Assembly (NCBI RefSeq): GCF_035582795.1
Contig: NC_134396.1
Span: forward strand, 34,362,183-34,426,182
DNA: 64,000 nt
Reading direction: 5' to 3'
Source: Mycteria americana
Lineage: Eukaryota > Chordata > Aves > Ciconiiformes > Ciconiidae
This document shows positions 27,601 through 34,902 of this stretch, one piece after another. The translations under genes and the position numbers were made by a program. The notes under the pieces were generated by a model that saw only the letters and a list, made by a program, of their open reading frames with translations, ran no database searches and was not told the origin of the DNA. The first letter of the stretch is position 1, and each line of letters opens with the position of its first letter.

Positions 27601-30600
27601 TGTGTGCTGGAATGTTGTAGAGCCTGCCTTGAGAGATGATCTTTTTGTTATTTAGGTACTTAGGTCCAAGCTCCTACCTCATATGAGGGGCAAGGAGAGA
27701 CTCAAATCGGAGGAGTGGCAACTCCTAGACAAAGTCTGAATAAGGAGTTTCCAAAAATAATCTGTTTTCCAAGCCCTTAATTCCTCATTATGCAATTCCT
27801 TAATTCCTCTTATGCCATTCTTCTTGCTGTATTGATCTTGCCCGTGACACTAACTCTTGCAGAAACAAATTCAAGCAGTGACTTATGTAGGTAGGCACAT
27901 GATCAATAGCTGTGATTTTGTAGCCCAGCAGAGCTGGGGAGAGAGAAATAATCTGAACTTTCTGAGAGCTTTCTGGAAAGCTGTCTTTTGGGAACCTGTT
28001 ACTCAAAAGTTTTTGCATTTTAATCACTAAAGAATCAGCATTTTTGAGGGAAGACATCATTCAAAAGAATCTGTTTGGAAAAATGGAGTTATCCATGCAG
28101 CCAAATTTGAAGTTGTAGGGTACGCCTCATTAAAAGTCTTTATCATTTTACAGTGGTGATGAATACTCATTAAATGGTTTTGCTGTTTTAACCTCATTGA
28201 GAACTAACCTACGTGTTTTTAAATATTGGCATACATATCTGAAGCAATACGTTTGTAGTAAGGGTTTATTGAATCATACTTGTTCATACTAATCTATTTT
28301 TGCTTCCAATTTGTAACAGATGGGAAGTATGCAAGCAGTCATGTTGCTCTTCCCAACTAAGATGCAGCAATCTTAATTTGATCACTAATTCAATCACTCA
28401 TTGCTCAGAAAGTTAGAAATCCAATGGTTGCCAAGTCATGTTAAAGTAACAGAGCCTCTGTTTTTAAAAATGATTCATCTGTTTTCATCAATATTTTAAA
28501 TTTATCACCCATTAAAGAATATTCTGCTACAGTATTCATGGCAATTGTAGGAAAAGATTAAGCAAGTTCAGGGGAAAACAAAAGAATATGGAGAAACGCT
28601 AAGCATTACTTCAAGTGCATTATTAAGTCCCACTGTCTACATGATAGTGGATTCTTGCATACAGTTAAGTATAGATTTATTCCCAGAGTTAATTACTCCA
28701 ATGTTTTGGAGGTGACTTGACATAAATTAGGAAATGAATTCTTATTTCTTTTGTTGTCTCAGAATTTTATTAGTCAGCAGAAGTTCAGCATGTACTAAAA
28801 GTATGTAGAAAACTGTCTTGAAATATTTTGAGAAATTATATTGTTCCTTGCCAGTTTTGGTTAGGATTGATTTTTATTTGCATAGCTGCATTAACAGCAA
28901 CCGAATAATTCTACATAATTATGAACATTAGCTGTCACAGACCTGTTAGTCAAATTCTGACTTTATGAAAGTAGCCTTTTTTTTAAAAGTATGTGCCATG
29001 TGCTTTGCTGTAATTTATACTTTTGGGGGATGAATACATTTCAAGCACAAAATTAGTACATTAATTTATACTAGCATATTCAAAGCTATACAACTTTTAT
29101 CTCTTTTTAGAAAATTGAAAACGGAAGATTTGCAAAACTCAGATATATTGCACATGCTATGGTCAACAGTACAGACCTGTTAATGGTAACAAAAAGGTAA
29201 ATGGTTTTGACTCTGAATAATAAGTACTTAAAACTATCATCAAAATGTACATGCCTTGATAACTGTTGATCAGTAACTGTGCTTTGACGTGTCTGTCATT
29301 ATGTATGTAGATAAAATACTGGGGAAGGCATGCTTAATGTGCTGTTAATAACCTTGTTCAACAGTGACATTGTTCAGCACAAGAGTATGTTATTTTGAGT
29401 GCCACAGTAATTTCTCTATTTAAGGAGAGAAAAGGACTGTTGGTTTTACGATTTCTTTAGCTGAAAAAGATTTGTTATAAATCTAGTTAAGTTGAAGTCA
29501 ATGGAACTGTGGCATTCACTTATAAATTAGTATAATGAAGGAAAAAAGGTTAATGCAGGAAAAGAGTCAATAATGTCTAACAGTGGAGTATCAGGCATCC
29601 TTCTCAAATAGAAAGTCTGTACAACTTTTTGGAGAAATACAGCTAGAAGTAGTGTTACAGTTTTGCTATGAAACACAGTATTTTAAATAAGTTAGAGGAA
29701 GGTTCAAAATTCACTCTTCTGGAAAATATGCTGTATGGTTGTTATATATCCTTAGATGAGAACTATTTTGGAACAATGACTTCACTAGAGCTAGGGTAAC
29801 TTGATAACTTTTAAGTGGTTTTACATTAATTTTTAAATTATTAATTTTATTTTCTGGTGTCTAGTGGTGTGTTATTTGTGACAAAAGGGACATTTGGACA
29901 GCTGACATGTGAATGGCAGTACACTTACGATGAATTTACCAAAGAACCATTCATCGTTGATGGCAGAAGATTACGCATTGAAGCCAAGGTATGTTAACCT
30001 CCTCATGTTTTGTTTTCTTTTTGTGTTACTGTTTATAAAATTGAACTTTGAATTCCCAAACTCTCTCCTTTGAATTCTTGATTTCTCTTCTAGTTGAGAT
30101 GCACTCAAGAGAAGGGAGTTGAAATTTGACATGGGCAAACTCCTCAGATAACTAGCTTCTGACTGTTCTAAGCAGAGTGGTGACTTGGTCTTTTCAGATG
30201 AAATTATTCCTTGACCCCTTAGAATTTTTTGTTGGTATGCAGCAGTTCATGGTGTATTCATAGTCTGGAAAATGTTGATATAACAAAACTCTCTCAGAAA
30301 GTTGCAGAATATTTTTATTACACACTCTGGCACTGTGGAAATATGTCAATATGTGGAAATCTACCTTGTTGCGATCCCTAAGGTTCAAATATATCAGAGC
30401 AATACATTTGCATGTGCTATGCTTCAAGGATTGTTTTTCCATTTGCTAGTAATGAAATTCTTCAAAGTATAATAAGGTATTAATATCTTCATAAAAACTG
30501 TAATGATATATGCTTATCCCTTTCAATGCAAGTTGAAGAATGTTGCTCTCAGTTGCAATTTTTCCTTTAAAAAATCCAAAACTTTCTTTCCCTGGTAAAT

Positions 30601-33600
30601 TGGCAAAGGGCATAAGGAGAAAAGAGGACTGCTGATGACTGAGTATACTTACAGAGGCAATGTTCCTTGAAAAAAATAATTCTTAAATTCTTGTTGAGAT
30701 GGTAACTGAGTTTAATTTCAATCGGTGCATTTACCTGCCAGTGTTTTGTTTTGTTTCTGTTCTTAATAAGCTTCATGTGTGCAATTACACATCTTGGTTG
30801 TCAGGACAGTCTGACAGCATACGAAGTCATTCAGTTTTTCACTCAGATTATTTGTTTCTATTGCAAAGAGCATGAAAGGCAGAGCCATATTGGTTTGGAA
30901 CCCTCCAAACTGGATTTCTGACTGCAAGTGAACTTTTACAGGATGAAATAATTCTTAGTTTCTGCCATTTCAGACAATGCTGAATAGCATGTCCATCTTT
31001 ACCCCTATGCAGCAGTCATTTCAGAGTCCATTCACGTGTCTGCAGTATGCTCTTTATTGAAATCTATGATTGAAAACTGTATTTTGCAAAGCACTGCTTA
31101 TGTTTTATTTCTGAAGCCTAAGCTGCTATTTTCATTACCTAAGACCACTACTTGCAAGTCAGTATTGGTGGAATGTCCATCCAGGTAGTGACTTGAAGGA
31201 GAATGAAAAATTACAACCTTAGGGAGTACTGGATTTTGTTACTCCACATACTCCATTGTCTGCCTTCCATTCCTACACACTTCTATAGTCCAGTCTCCAG
31301 GGACTCCATGGTAAAAAGGGAAGCCTATTATTGCTGGAGTGTTCCACTCCACTGTGCTTTCATGCAGAAAATGAAGTTTCTCAGGGTGTGTGCATGCGAT
31401 GTGAACATACTCAGATCAGTGTAATGGGTACATATTGCTGTCTGAACCATATAGCTGCCCTAAAGGTAAATAACTTCTTAGTCACAAAGTCTGAAGAAAC
31501 TAACTTCAGTTTTGAATTACTGTTTGTTTTTTTTTTTTTTTAGGAGCGAGTTAAGTCTGTGTTCCATGCCAAAGAATTTGGAAAAATTATTAATTTTAAA
31601 AGTCCAGAGGATGCTAAGGTAAAGTCAAAATATGATTACAATTATACTGTGTTAAATTTGGCTTAAAGTGAAACAGAAATATTCTTAACCTGAATTAAAA
31701 TTCAGTATTTCCACACAGCCATTACATAGATGGAAATGGCAATGATCTATTCAGTACTGAATTTCAAAGATACTGAATTCCAACACCAAACTTTTCCTTA
31801 CATAAATCTTTGGAATTATAACTGTTTATCAAATGGCTGATTTAACAGTACTGCTAACAAAAACTAAACAATCAAGAACGTGAATTAAAACAGTACATTT
31901 TAATAGAACAAACAACATTTGTAAATTACTCGTAGTTTTATTCCAGGGGGGTGGGAGGGGTGTCATTCCTCTGTTCCATAAAACACAGTTTTGGTTGAAT
32001 AATGAAGAAAGTCCCTAATAGAAACACAAATAGTTTATTTGATATAGGATATTACTGCTATTATACATATAGTCTATGTGACCTCTTCATTTTGACATCA
32101 CTAGTTTTCACTACAGTAGAGAGTAGGAGCAGTTCAGGTCTGCTACCAGAACTATCAGGTAGACGGATTGTGAAAGTTTTGCCTGTTTTTATTAGCTTAG
32201 CTCATTATTTTCATAAATAAATTAGTCTTGTAATAATTCATACCAGTGGGATATGGCACCCTGGGATTACTCTTTGAAACAGCCTGCAAAAGTTGCATCT
32301 TCTCACCAATTTAAGTTTGCTTTTGCATCGTCTCATCAGTTTGAGTTGCTTATGTCTTTATGAGGGCAGTTTCTCACCACAGCCGAGTGATACCTTTTGA
32401 GTCTTACCTCAAAAGCATTACAAATACTGTGAAGGTATTTGAGTGCCCCATGCTGAATTTGACTTGTCTGTACTTTTTGGAGGTACTGAGCTCCTCTTTT
32501 TTATTCTTTTTGGCTGTGGTGGTGCAGGGGTGGCGTTGAGGTCCACATAGTAGTCTGTGTGGGAAGGAAATTCCATCTATGCCCCAGCTAAATCAGGAAC
32601 AATACCAAAAATCAAATTAGTGCATCGTAGTGTGTATGGCATAAGTCTTAAGCAAGGAAAAGAAAGCTGAAATTGTGTGCACTTTTCACAAAAATGTTGG
32701 TTTGCATATTTTCCTAGAAAGGCCTGTGAACCCCACAAAACCAACAGGAGTGTGAATATGAGGGGAAAGGTCACAGTCAGACAGGCTTGGTAAGGAATGT
32801 GGTTTTATCTTGGAGAAGGAATACTTAAAAGACTCATTCAAAAATTGCCATCAGGGCCTTAGGGGCTATCCTACAGAAAGTAAGTCTTTGAGAGTCTCTT
32901 CTGGGCCATTTAGCCTACAGCTCACTTCTGCAAATGTGACACTCGTGCTCGTGTATACAGAGAGGTGACACTGAGGGAAGTGTTTTAGGAACAGTGAAAA
33001 TGAAAATTTGCACCCTTTATAGTAAAAAGGGTATGAGGTCGCTTCAGTGACACTGCTTTGTGAACATTTTTCCCCTTGTCAGTCTAGTGGACACTACAAG
33101 GTTGTTCCATCTGTGAGAAGTGCTATATTCTGATGTGAACAGTAATTTCTTGAACTGCCAATTCTTCTTTCAAACCTTCAGCATCCTGCTAAACAGAAGC
33201 TCTGGTTTCCTTGGGGGGTGAGCTTGTGATGGGGAGGAGAGGATCCTAAAGATCTGTAACATAGAACGTGAGCCGGTAACAGAATCTGAGTTGTAATAAT
33301 CCACTCACCTTCCTTGAAAGCTTTATGCAGCTTTCTTGTGGCAATCCCTTTGTATAACTTCATCTCCTACCTTAGATTTCCATATCACTGCCCCTTCTCC
33401 CCCTCCCCCCCCCCCCCCTTTTTTTTTTTTAGACTCTTGGGAAACTAATTTCCCTTCCATGTTCAGTAAACATGTGAATTTTAAATTCCTGAAAAGAAAC
33501 CAAATATAGTTAAAAAAAGCGTCTTTCTAAATAACTGTATTATCACATTGCTGCAAGCTATTCTTGTCCTCTGTCTTATGTTATCCTTGCTTCTCTATTG

Positions 33601-34020
33601 TCATCTGTGATTTGTCTAGAGTTGTAGACTAATGCAGGGCGTTAACAATGATGTGGGTGAAATGATGGTGTAATTTATTTTTTTAAAAATTATTCATTGA
33701 AATACAGACAAGGAAACTGAAATATCAACCTAGCCAGTTTAATTAGGTGTGGTATTCAGTGTCAGATATTGGTACTTAAATGCCTCCATTTTCATGTGAG
33801 AAAATCAGGGATTTATAATCTACAGTAGAATTTTGAGCACTGGGTTAATACTCAGTTAGGAGAAGAGAGCAGGTAGTGAAGTGTCTGGCCAACACAATCT
33901 AATTTTCAGCTGCTTTGTATGGTTTTTACCAAGGAAACATTTTTATTTTTTTCCTTTTCCTTCACACAGTGGATCCTTTCTAAACTGGAAGAAGTGAGAG
34001 AGAATCAGCCAAAATTGTAA
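499..34020 (+). CDS. VPS13A: VPS13A (chorein), C-terminal part, 21 spliced exons (isoform A type)
   Basis: Known role: VPS13A is a very large rod-shaped protein with a hydrophobic groove that moves phospholipids between membranes at ER-mitochondria, ER-lipid droplet and ER-plasma membrane contacts. Its loss in humans causes chorea-acanthocytosis. Seen here: exons 499-632, 2336-2465, 2825-3060, 5222-5375, 6259-6405, 6974-7055, 8377-8446, 9025-9130, 12239-12352, 14096-14241, 14362-14443, 15453-15566, 16040-16115, 16219-16382, 16739-16784, 17077-17200, 18246-18360, 29111-29196, 29865-29988, 31544-31618 and 33970-34020. They total 2376 nt, i.e. 791 codons plus TAA, with every junction in frame and GT-AG. 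I recognise the protein as VPS13A rather than VPS13C/D from runs such as [23 protein letters not shown] and [17 protein letters not shown]. The usual length is about 3170 residues, so roughly the last quarter is present; earlier exons lie before base 1. Confidence 0.97.
633..2335 (+). other. VPS13A intron with antisense CR1
   Basis: Holds the CR1 fragment at 1452-1815 and a T run at about 2037-2052; otherwise unremarkable. Confidence 0.85.
1452..1815 (-). mobile_element. CR1 LINE 3' fragment, antisense to VPS13A
   Basis: On the - strand it reads the end of the CR1 reverse transcriptase ORF ([27 protein letters not shown]) followed by the typical CR1 3' tail, so the 3' end is near 1452 and the 5' truncation near 1815. 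CR1 is the dominant LINE of bird genomes. The copy is decayed and only the last 360 bases or so remain. Confidence 0.9.
2336..2465 (+). CDS. VPS13A: VPS13A coding exon (VAB region)
   Basis: Acceptor tttctag; donor GAG|gtacgt. Encodes [18 protein letters not shown] followed by [15 protein letters not shown], a strongly conserved VPS13 stretch. The segment after it ([11 protein letters not shown]) looks like a variable loop. Confidence 0.95.
2466..2824 (+). other. VPS13A intron
   Basis: Short intron with a small GT run at about 2653-2664; nothing else seen. Confidence 0.85.
2825..3060 (+). CDS. VPS13A: VPS13A coding exon (VAB region, end)
   Basis: Acceptor ttcatag; donor ACAAG|gtaact. Encodes [17 protein letters not shown], then [19 protein letters not shown] and [14 protein letters not shown]. 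It is the longest exon of the set at 236 nt. The last two bases join the next exon to form a Ser codon. Confidence 0.96.
3061..5221 (+). other. VPS13A intron
   Basis: Contains a purine-only A/G tract at about 4206-4254 and an A/C-rich tract at about 4662-4713. No gene seen. Confidence 0.85.
5222..5375 (+). CDS. VPS13A: VPS13A coding exon
   Basis: Acceptor tttcaaag; donor TTG|gtaata, a weaker donor. Encodes [19 protein letters not shown] with a basic KPKKK patch, followed by a charged linker ending ELESNVL. Confidence 0.94.
5376..6258 (+). other. VPS13A intron
   Basis: AT-rich; a short direct repeat (ataggtaaatga-type) near 5930-5961. Nothing else seen. Confidence 0.8.
6259..6405 (+). CDS. 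VPS13A: VPS13A coding exon
   Basis: Acceptor caatag; donor ACAG|gtgagt. Exactly 49 codons, phase 0 on both sides. Encodes [15 protein letters not shown], then [11 protein letters not shown] and [10 protein letters not shown]. Confidence 0.95.
6406..6973 (+). other. VPS13A intron
   Basis: AT-rich intron; nothing recognisable. Confidence 0.8.
6974..7055 (+). CDS. VPS13A: VPS13A coding exon
   Basis: Acceptor cccattag; donor TTCAG|gtttgt, the weakest donor match among these exons. Encodes [19 protein letters not shown] then PKSITLDS. Ends with the first base of an Ala codon. Confidence 0.93.
7056..8376 (+). other. VPS13A intron
   Basis: AT-rich intron; a small T run near 8017-8024. Nothing recognisable. 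Confidence 0.8.
8377..8446 (+). CDS. VPS13A: VPS13A coding exon (short)
   Basis: Acceptor cttcatag; donor TTAA|gtaagt. A 70-nt exon encoding [19 protein letters not shown] then ISHIK. Phase 1 in, phase 2 out. Confidence 0.93.
8447..9024 (+). other. VPS13A intron with an A/C-only tract
   Basis: The tract at 8820-8924 contains no G on the + strand and only two T. Otherwise ordinary intron. Confidence 0.85.
8820..8924. repeat. Low-complexity A/C tract
   Basis: About 105 bases of A and C only, apart from T at 8881 and 8917, starting with an 18-base A run and passing into AAACCCC-like words. No fixed repeat unit. Confidence 0.8.
9025..9130 (+). CDS. VPS13A: VPS13A coding exon
   Basis: Acceptor cgtgtag; donor CAAGAG|gtagaa. 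Encodes [17 protein letters not shown], then [18 protein letters not shown]. The first half is near-invariant in VPS13 proteins; the second half is variable. Confidence 0.94.
9131..12238 (+). other. VPS13A intron
   Basis: 3.1 kb, AT-rich. Holds a threefold imperfect tandem of GTAGACTCTTT (9398-9433) and a 21-base T run (11980-12000). Short open frames here have no recognisable protein. Confidence 0.8.
12239..12352 (+). CDS. VPS13A: VPS13A coding exon
   Basis: Acceptor ttcacag; donor ATTAAG|gtatac. Exactly 38 codons. Begins [15 protein letters not shown] and ends [12 protein letters not shown], a family hallmark. Confidence 0.95.
12353..14095 (+). other. VPS13A intron
   Basis: AT-rich. The open frames at 13439-13768 and 13843-14136 resemble no protein I know; the second only overlaps the start of the next VPS13A exon in another frame. 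Confidence 0.75.
14096..14241 (+). CDS. VPS13A: VPS13A coding exon
   Basis: Acceptor cctttag; donor TTTAA|gtaggt. Encodes [15 protein letters not shown], a polar insert rich in Glu and Lys, then [20 protein letters not shown]. The polar insert is the low-conservation loop seen at this place in the family. Confidence 0.95.
14362..14443 (+). CDS. VPS13A: VPS13A coding exon (short)
   Basis: Acceptor follows a long T tract (14349-14359); donor CAG|gttaga is weak. Encodes [17 protein letters not shown] then [10 protein letters not shown]. Confidence 0.94.
14444..15452 (+). other. VPS13A intron
   Basis: AT-rich; nothing recognisable. Confidence 0.8.
15453..15566 (+). CDS. VPS13A: VPS13A coding exon, start of C-terminal helical region
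   Basis: Acceptor attttag; donor CAG|gtaaaa. 38 codons: [20 protein letters not shown], then [17 protein letters not shown]. This begins the most conserved C-terminal block of VPS13, related to the ATG2 C-terminal region. Confidence 0.96.
15567..16039 (+). other. VPS13A intron
   Basis: AT-rich; nothing recognisable. Confidence 0.8.
16040..16115 (+). CDS. VPS13A: VPS13A coding exon (C-terminal amphipathic helices)
   Basis: Acceptor ctcttag; donor GTTG|gtaggt. Encodes [16 protein letters not shown] then LKALVGGAV. The Gly/Ala-rich helices of this region are known to contact lipid droplets and mitochondria in human VPS13A. Confidence 0.96.
16219..16382 (+). CDS. VPS13A: VPS13A coding exon (C-terminal amphipathic helices)
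   Basis: Acceptor caatag, 103 bases after the previous exon; donor TCT|gtaagg. Encodes [19 protein letters not shown], then [16 protein letters not shown] and [11 protein letters not shown]. Confidence 0.97.
16383..16738 (+). other. VPS13A intron
   Basis: Short AT-rich intron with a T-rich 3' end before the 46-nt exon. Confidence 0.85.
16739..16784 (+). CDS. VPS13A: VPS13A coding exon (46 nt)
   Basis: Acceptor ttggtag; donor AGAG|gtaagt. A very short exon encoding [15 protein letters not shown] plus one base of Gly. Too short for ordinary ORF detection; placed by frame and by the family sequence. Confidence 0.95.
17077..17200 (+). CDS. VPS13A: VPS13A coding exon (C-terminal amphipathic helices)
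   Basis: Acceptor cttttag; donor AAAAA|gtaagt. Encodes [19 protein letters not shown], then [19 protein letters not shown] and GIK. Confidence 0.97.
17201..18245 (+). other. VPS13A intron
   Basis: AT-rich; nothing recognisable. Confidence 0.8.
18246..18360 (+). CDS. VPS13A: VPS13A coding exon; last exon shared by both 3' ends
   Basis: Acceptor ttgtcag; donor TTACAG|gtgaag. Encodes [18 protein letters not shown], then [20 protein letters not shown], phase 0 at its end. Splicing from here goes either to the alternative terminal exon at 20547 or skips it to 29111; both acceptors keep the frame. Reading into the intron would add nine residues and stop at TAG. Confidence 0.96.
18361..20546 (+). 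other. VPS13A intron before the alternative terminal exon
   Basis: AT-rich. Near its 3' end a 14-base unit is perfectly duplicated (20490-20517); each copy carries a branch-point-like CTAAT. Confidence 0.85.
20490..20517 (+). repeat. Perfect 14-bp tandem duplication with branch-point-like motif
   Basis: Unit aaactaatacttct at 20490-20503 and 20504-20517. Each holds CTAAT, a good fit to the vertebrate branch point; the candidate branch adenines at 20496 and 20510 lie 51 and 37 bases before the exon start at 20547. No AG occurs between the second copy and the acceptor. Confidence 0.75.
20547..20612 (+). CDS. VPS13A: VPS13A alternative terminal exon coding part (isoform B type)
   Basis: After a good pyrimidine tract and acceptor ctttcag, AAA AGA CAG continues the frame of the 18246-18360 exon for 21 codons and stops at TAG (20610-20612). 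The tail begins KRQAYREW and ends NSSDDDDDS. The acidic run is coded by four GAT codons and one GAC. It is followed by poly(A) signals at 20763, 21109 and possibly 22982. Human VPS13A is known to have a transcript variant ending in an extra terminal exon at this place, which supports a real exon. The product would keep the helical region but lack the PH-like domain coded from 29111 onward. Confidence 0.85.
   Translation, partial: KRQAYREWTKTHNSSDDDDDS
20763..20768 (+). promoter_or_regulatory. Poly(A) signal candidate for the alternative VPS13A 3' end
   Basis: AATAAA 151 bases after the TAG of the alternative terminal exon. The downstream sequence is only moderately GT-rich (gatgagtgctagg). 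Confidence 0.4.
21109..21114 (+). promoter_or_regulatory. Poly(A) signal candidate for the alternative VPS13A 3' end
   Basis: AATAAA about 500 bases after the alternative stop, preceded by a T-rich run and followed by T/GT-rich sequence at 21139-21160. Seems stronger than the 20763 copy. Confidence 0.5.
22847..22860. repeat. (CA)7 microsatellite
   Basis: Seven CA dinucleotides in a row. Confidence 0.9.
22982..22987 (+). promoter_or_regulatory. Candidate distal poly(A) signal for the alternative VPS13A 3' end
   Basis: AATAAA followed by a clear T/GT-rich stretch to about 23035 (cgtttatttgtttctgttttg). Could end a 2.4 kb alternative 3' UTR. Confidence 0.3.
27031..27150 (-). mobile_element. 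Probable MIR/CORE-SINE remnant, antisense
   Basis: The + strand carries, in order, ggtaaactgag, a degraded gaggtgaatgacttg-like part, an agttaactagcaagctaatg-like part and an acccc-ctcttaagtcccactctagcc tail. This is the order of the complement of a MIR-type tRNA-derived SINE (the region complementary to its CORE and tRNA-related part). Very diverged, as expected for an ancient amniote element. Recognised by eye only. Confidence 0.5.
29111..29196 (+). CDS. VPS13A: VPS13A coding exon, start of PH-like domain
   Basis: Acceptor cttttag; donor AAAAG|gtaaat. Encodes [19 protein letters not shown] then STDLLMVTK. In human VPS13A the PH-like domain binds the scramblase XK and helps targeting. An intron of 10.7 kb separates it from the last shared exon. 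Confidence 0.95.
29197..29864 (+). other. VPS13A intron
   Basis: AT-rich; nothing recognisable. Confidence 0.8.
29865..29988 (+). CDS. VPS13A: VPS13A coding exon (PH-like domain)
   Basis: Acceptor gtctag; donor AAG|gtatgt. Encodes [19 protein letters not shown], then [20 protein letters not shown]; beta strands of the PH-like fold. Confidence 0.96.
29989..31543 (+). other. VPS13A intron
   Basis: AT-rich; long T run before the next acceptor. Nothing else recognisable. Confidence 0.8.
31544..31618 (+). CDS. VPS13A: VPS13A coding exon (PH-like domain)
   Basis: Acceptor after a long T tract (31528-31541); donor GCTAAG|gtaaag. 25 codons: [18 protein letters not shown] then KSPEDAK. Confidence 0.95.
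31619..33969 (+). other. VPS13A last intron with a strong cryptic acceptor
   Basis: Contains an uninterrupted pyrimidine tract of 40 bases (33391-33430) ending in AG at 33431-33432. Otherwise no gene or clear repeat. Confidence 0.8.
33391..33430. repeat. Pure pyrimidine tract (C-rich then T12)
   Basis: Forty bases of C and T only, including a C run of 14 and then a T run of 12, directly followed by AG. Confidence 0.9.
33970..34020 (+). CDS. VPS13A: VPS13A last coding exon and stop
   Basis: Acceptor ttcacacag; TGG ATC CTT opens in phase 0 and ends at TAA (34018-34020). Encodes [16 protein letters not shown], the terminal helix of the PH-like domain and a short tail that differs from mammalian ends. 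Confidence 0.95.
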   Translation, partial: WILSKLEEVRENQPKL

Positions 34021-34902
34021 CGAATGGAGAAGCACCAAGATACGAAGAACACTGAACAGCTACCTTTTAATTCCTCTTTAACAAGCAGAACTATTTGACT
34101 ATCAGCAACAAAAGCAAAAACATGAGGGAAGGAAGATTTATGACATTGTTTATTATGCTCACAACAGCCTATGGCTATATCACCAAAATAGATGATGTTA
34201 AGTTAAAAAAAAAAATCTAGTGATGAAAAAAATTCTGCCAAGTTTTGGCTTGTTTTGTTTGTTTTTTTTTAATGCAAGAATTCCAGATTTCATTTTTTAT
34301 AAATACAGTGTAAAATGAATTTGTTTTACCATTACATTTGATATTGAAATTGAACTCTAGAATAATTCTTATGATACTATTCAGAGCAAATCTTCCAGTT
34401 TTTATTTGATTCTGAAAATCAATACTTAGTTTCTGTCTTACTTTTCATATGACTTGAGGCTGTGTTGAAATTCAGATTTCTTTATCAAAGGAGATGTTAA
34501 TTTAATAATCACTAGTCTTACAACTCAAGTTCTAAAAGGAGGCTACTGACCAGGGAAGTCTAATTTAGATGATCACAGGAGTGGCTGCTTAGTTAACAAT
34601 ATTATTTTCTTTTTGTAAATGAATGGACCAGGTCATGATGAATTTACAACACAGGATCACTTGTAGTGTAAACTTTTTTATATTCTACTCAAGGAAACAT
34701 TGCAGCACCTCTATCAATATTCACAGAAAATATAACAGTTTACAAAAATGTATAATGGGGAGAATTAATATATCTCTGCACTACAAATATTAATTAAAGC
34801 CTATTATTTTAAATAAAAGTTATTAAGTCTTGCAAATCAAGGAGTTTATGGGGTTATAAGTGCACTGTTGCATACCAAAAATAAATGCCTTGGATTACAC
34901 AG
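34021..34902 (+). other. VPS13A: VPS13A 3' UTR (probable proximal form)
   Basis: AT-rich non-coding sequence after the TAA. The end is inferred from AATAAA at 34880-34885 followed about 16 bases later by CA and a GT-rich run (gtattgtgtgc). AATAAA also occurs at 34812 and 34926, so several end points are possible. Confidence 0.6.
34880..34885 (+). promoter_or_regulatory. Poly(A) signal, VPS13A isoform A (best candidate)
   Basis: AATAAA with a CA cleavage candidate near 34901 and a downstream GT-rich element at 34902-34912. Neighbouring AATAAA copies at 34812-34817 and 34926-34931 form a cluster. Confidence 0.6.

Larger units (their letters stand above)
20613..29110 (+). other. Alternative VPS13A 3' UTR followed by long intron
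   Basis: For the short isoform the first part is 3' UTR (to about 21130 or 23010). For the long isoform 18361-29110 is all intron. Contents seen: a (CA)7 run at 22847-22860, a C run at 23290-23298, a MIR-like SINE remnant at 27031-27150 and an ATTTGCAT octamer at 26027. No further exon found. Confidence 0.75.

Noticed and set aside
33690..33790. Possible second MIR-like remnant (acagacaaggaaactga)
   Set aside because: Only one short word fits; the following sequence does not keep the SINE order.
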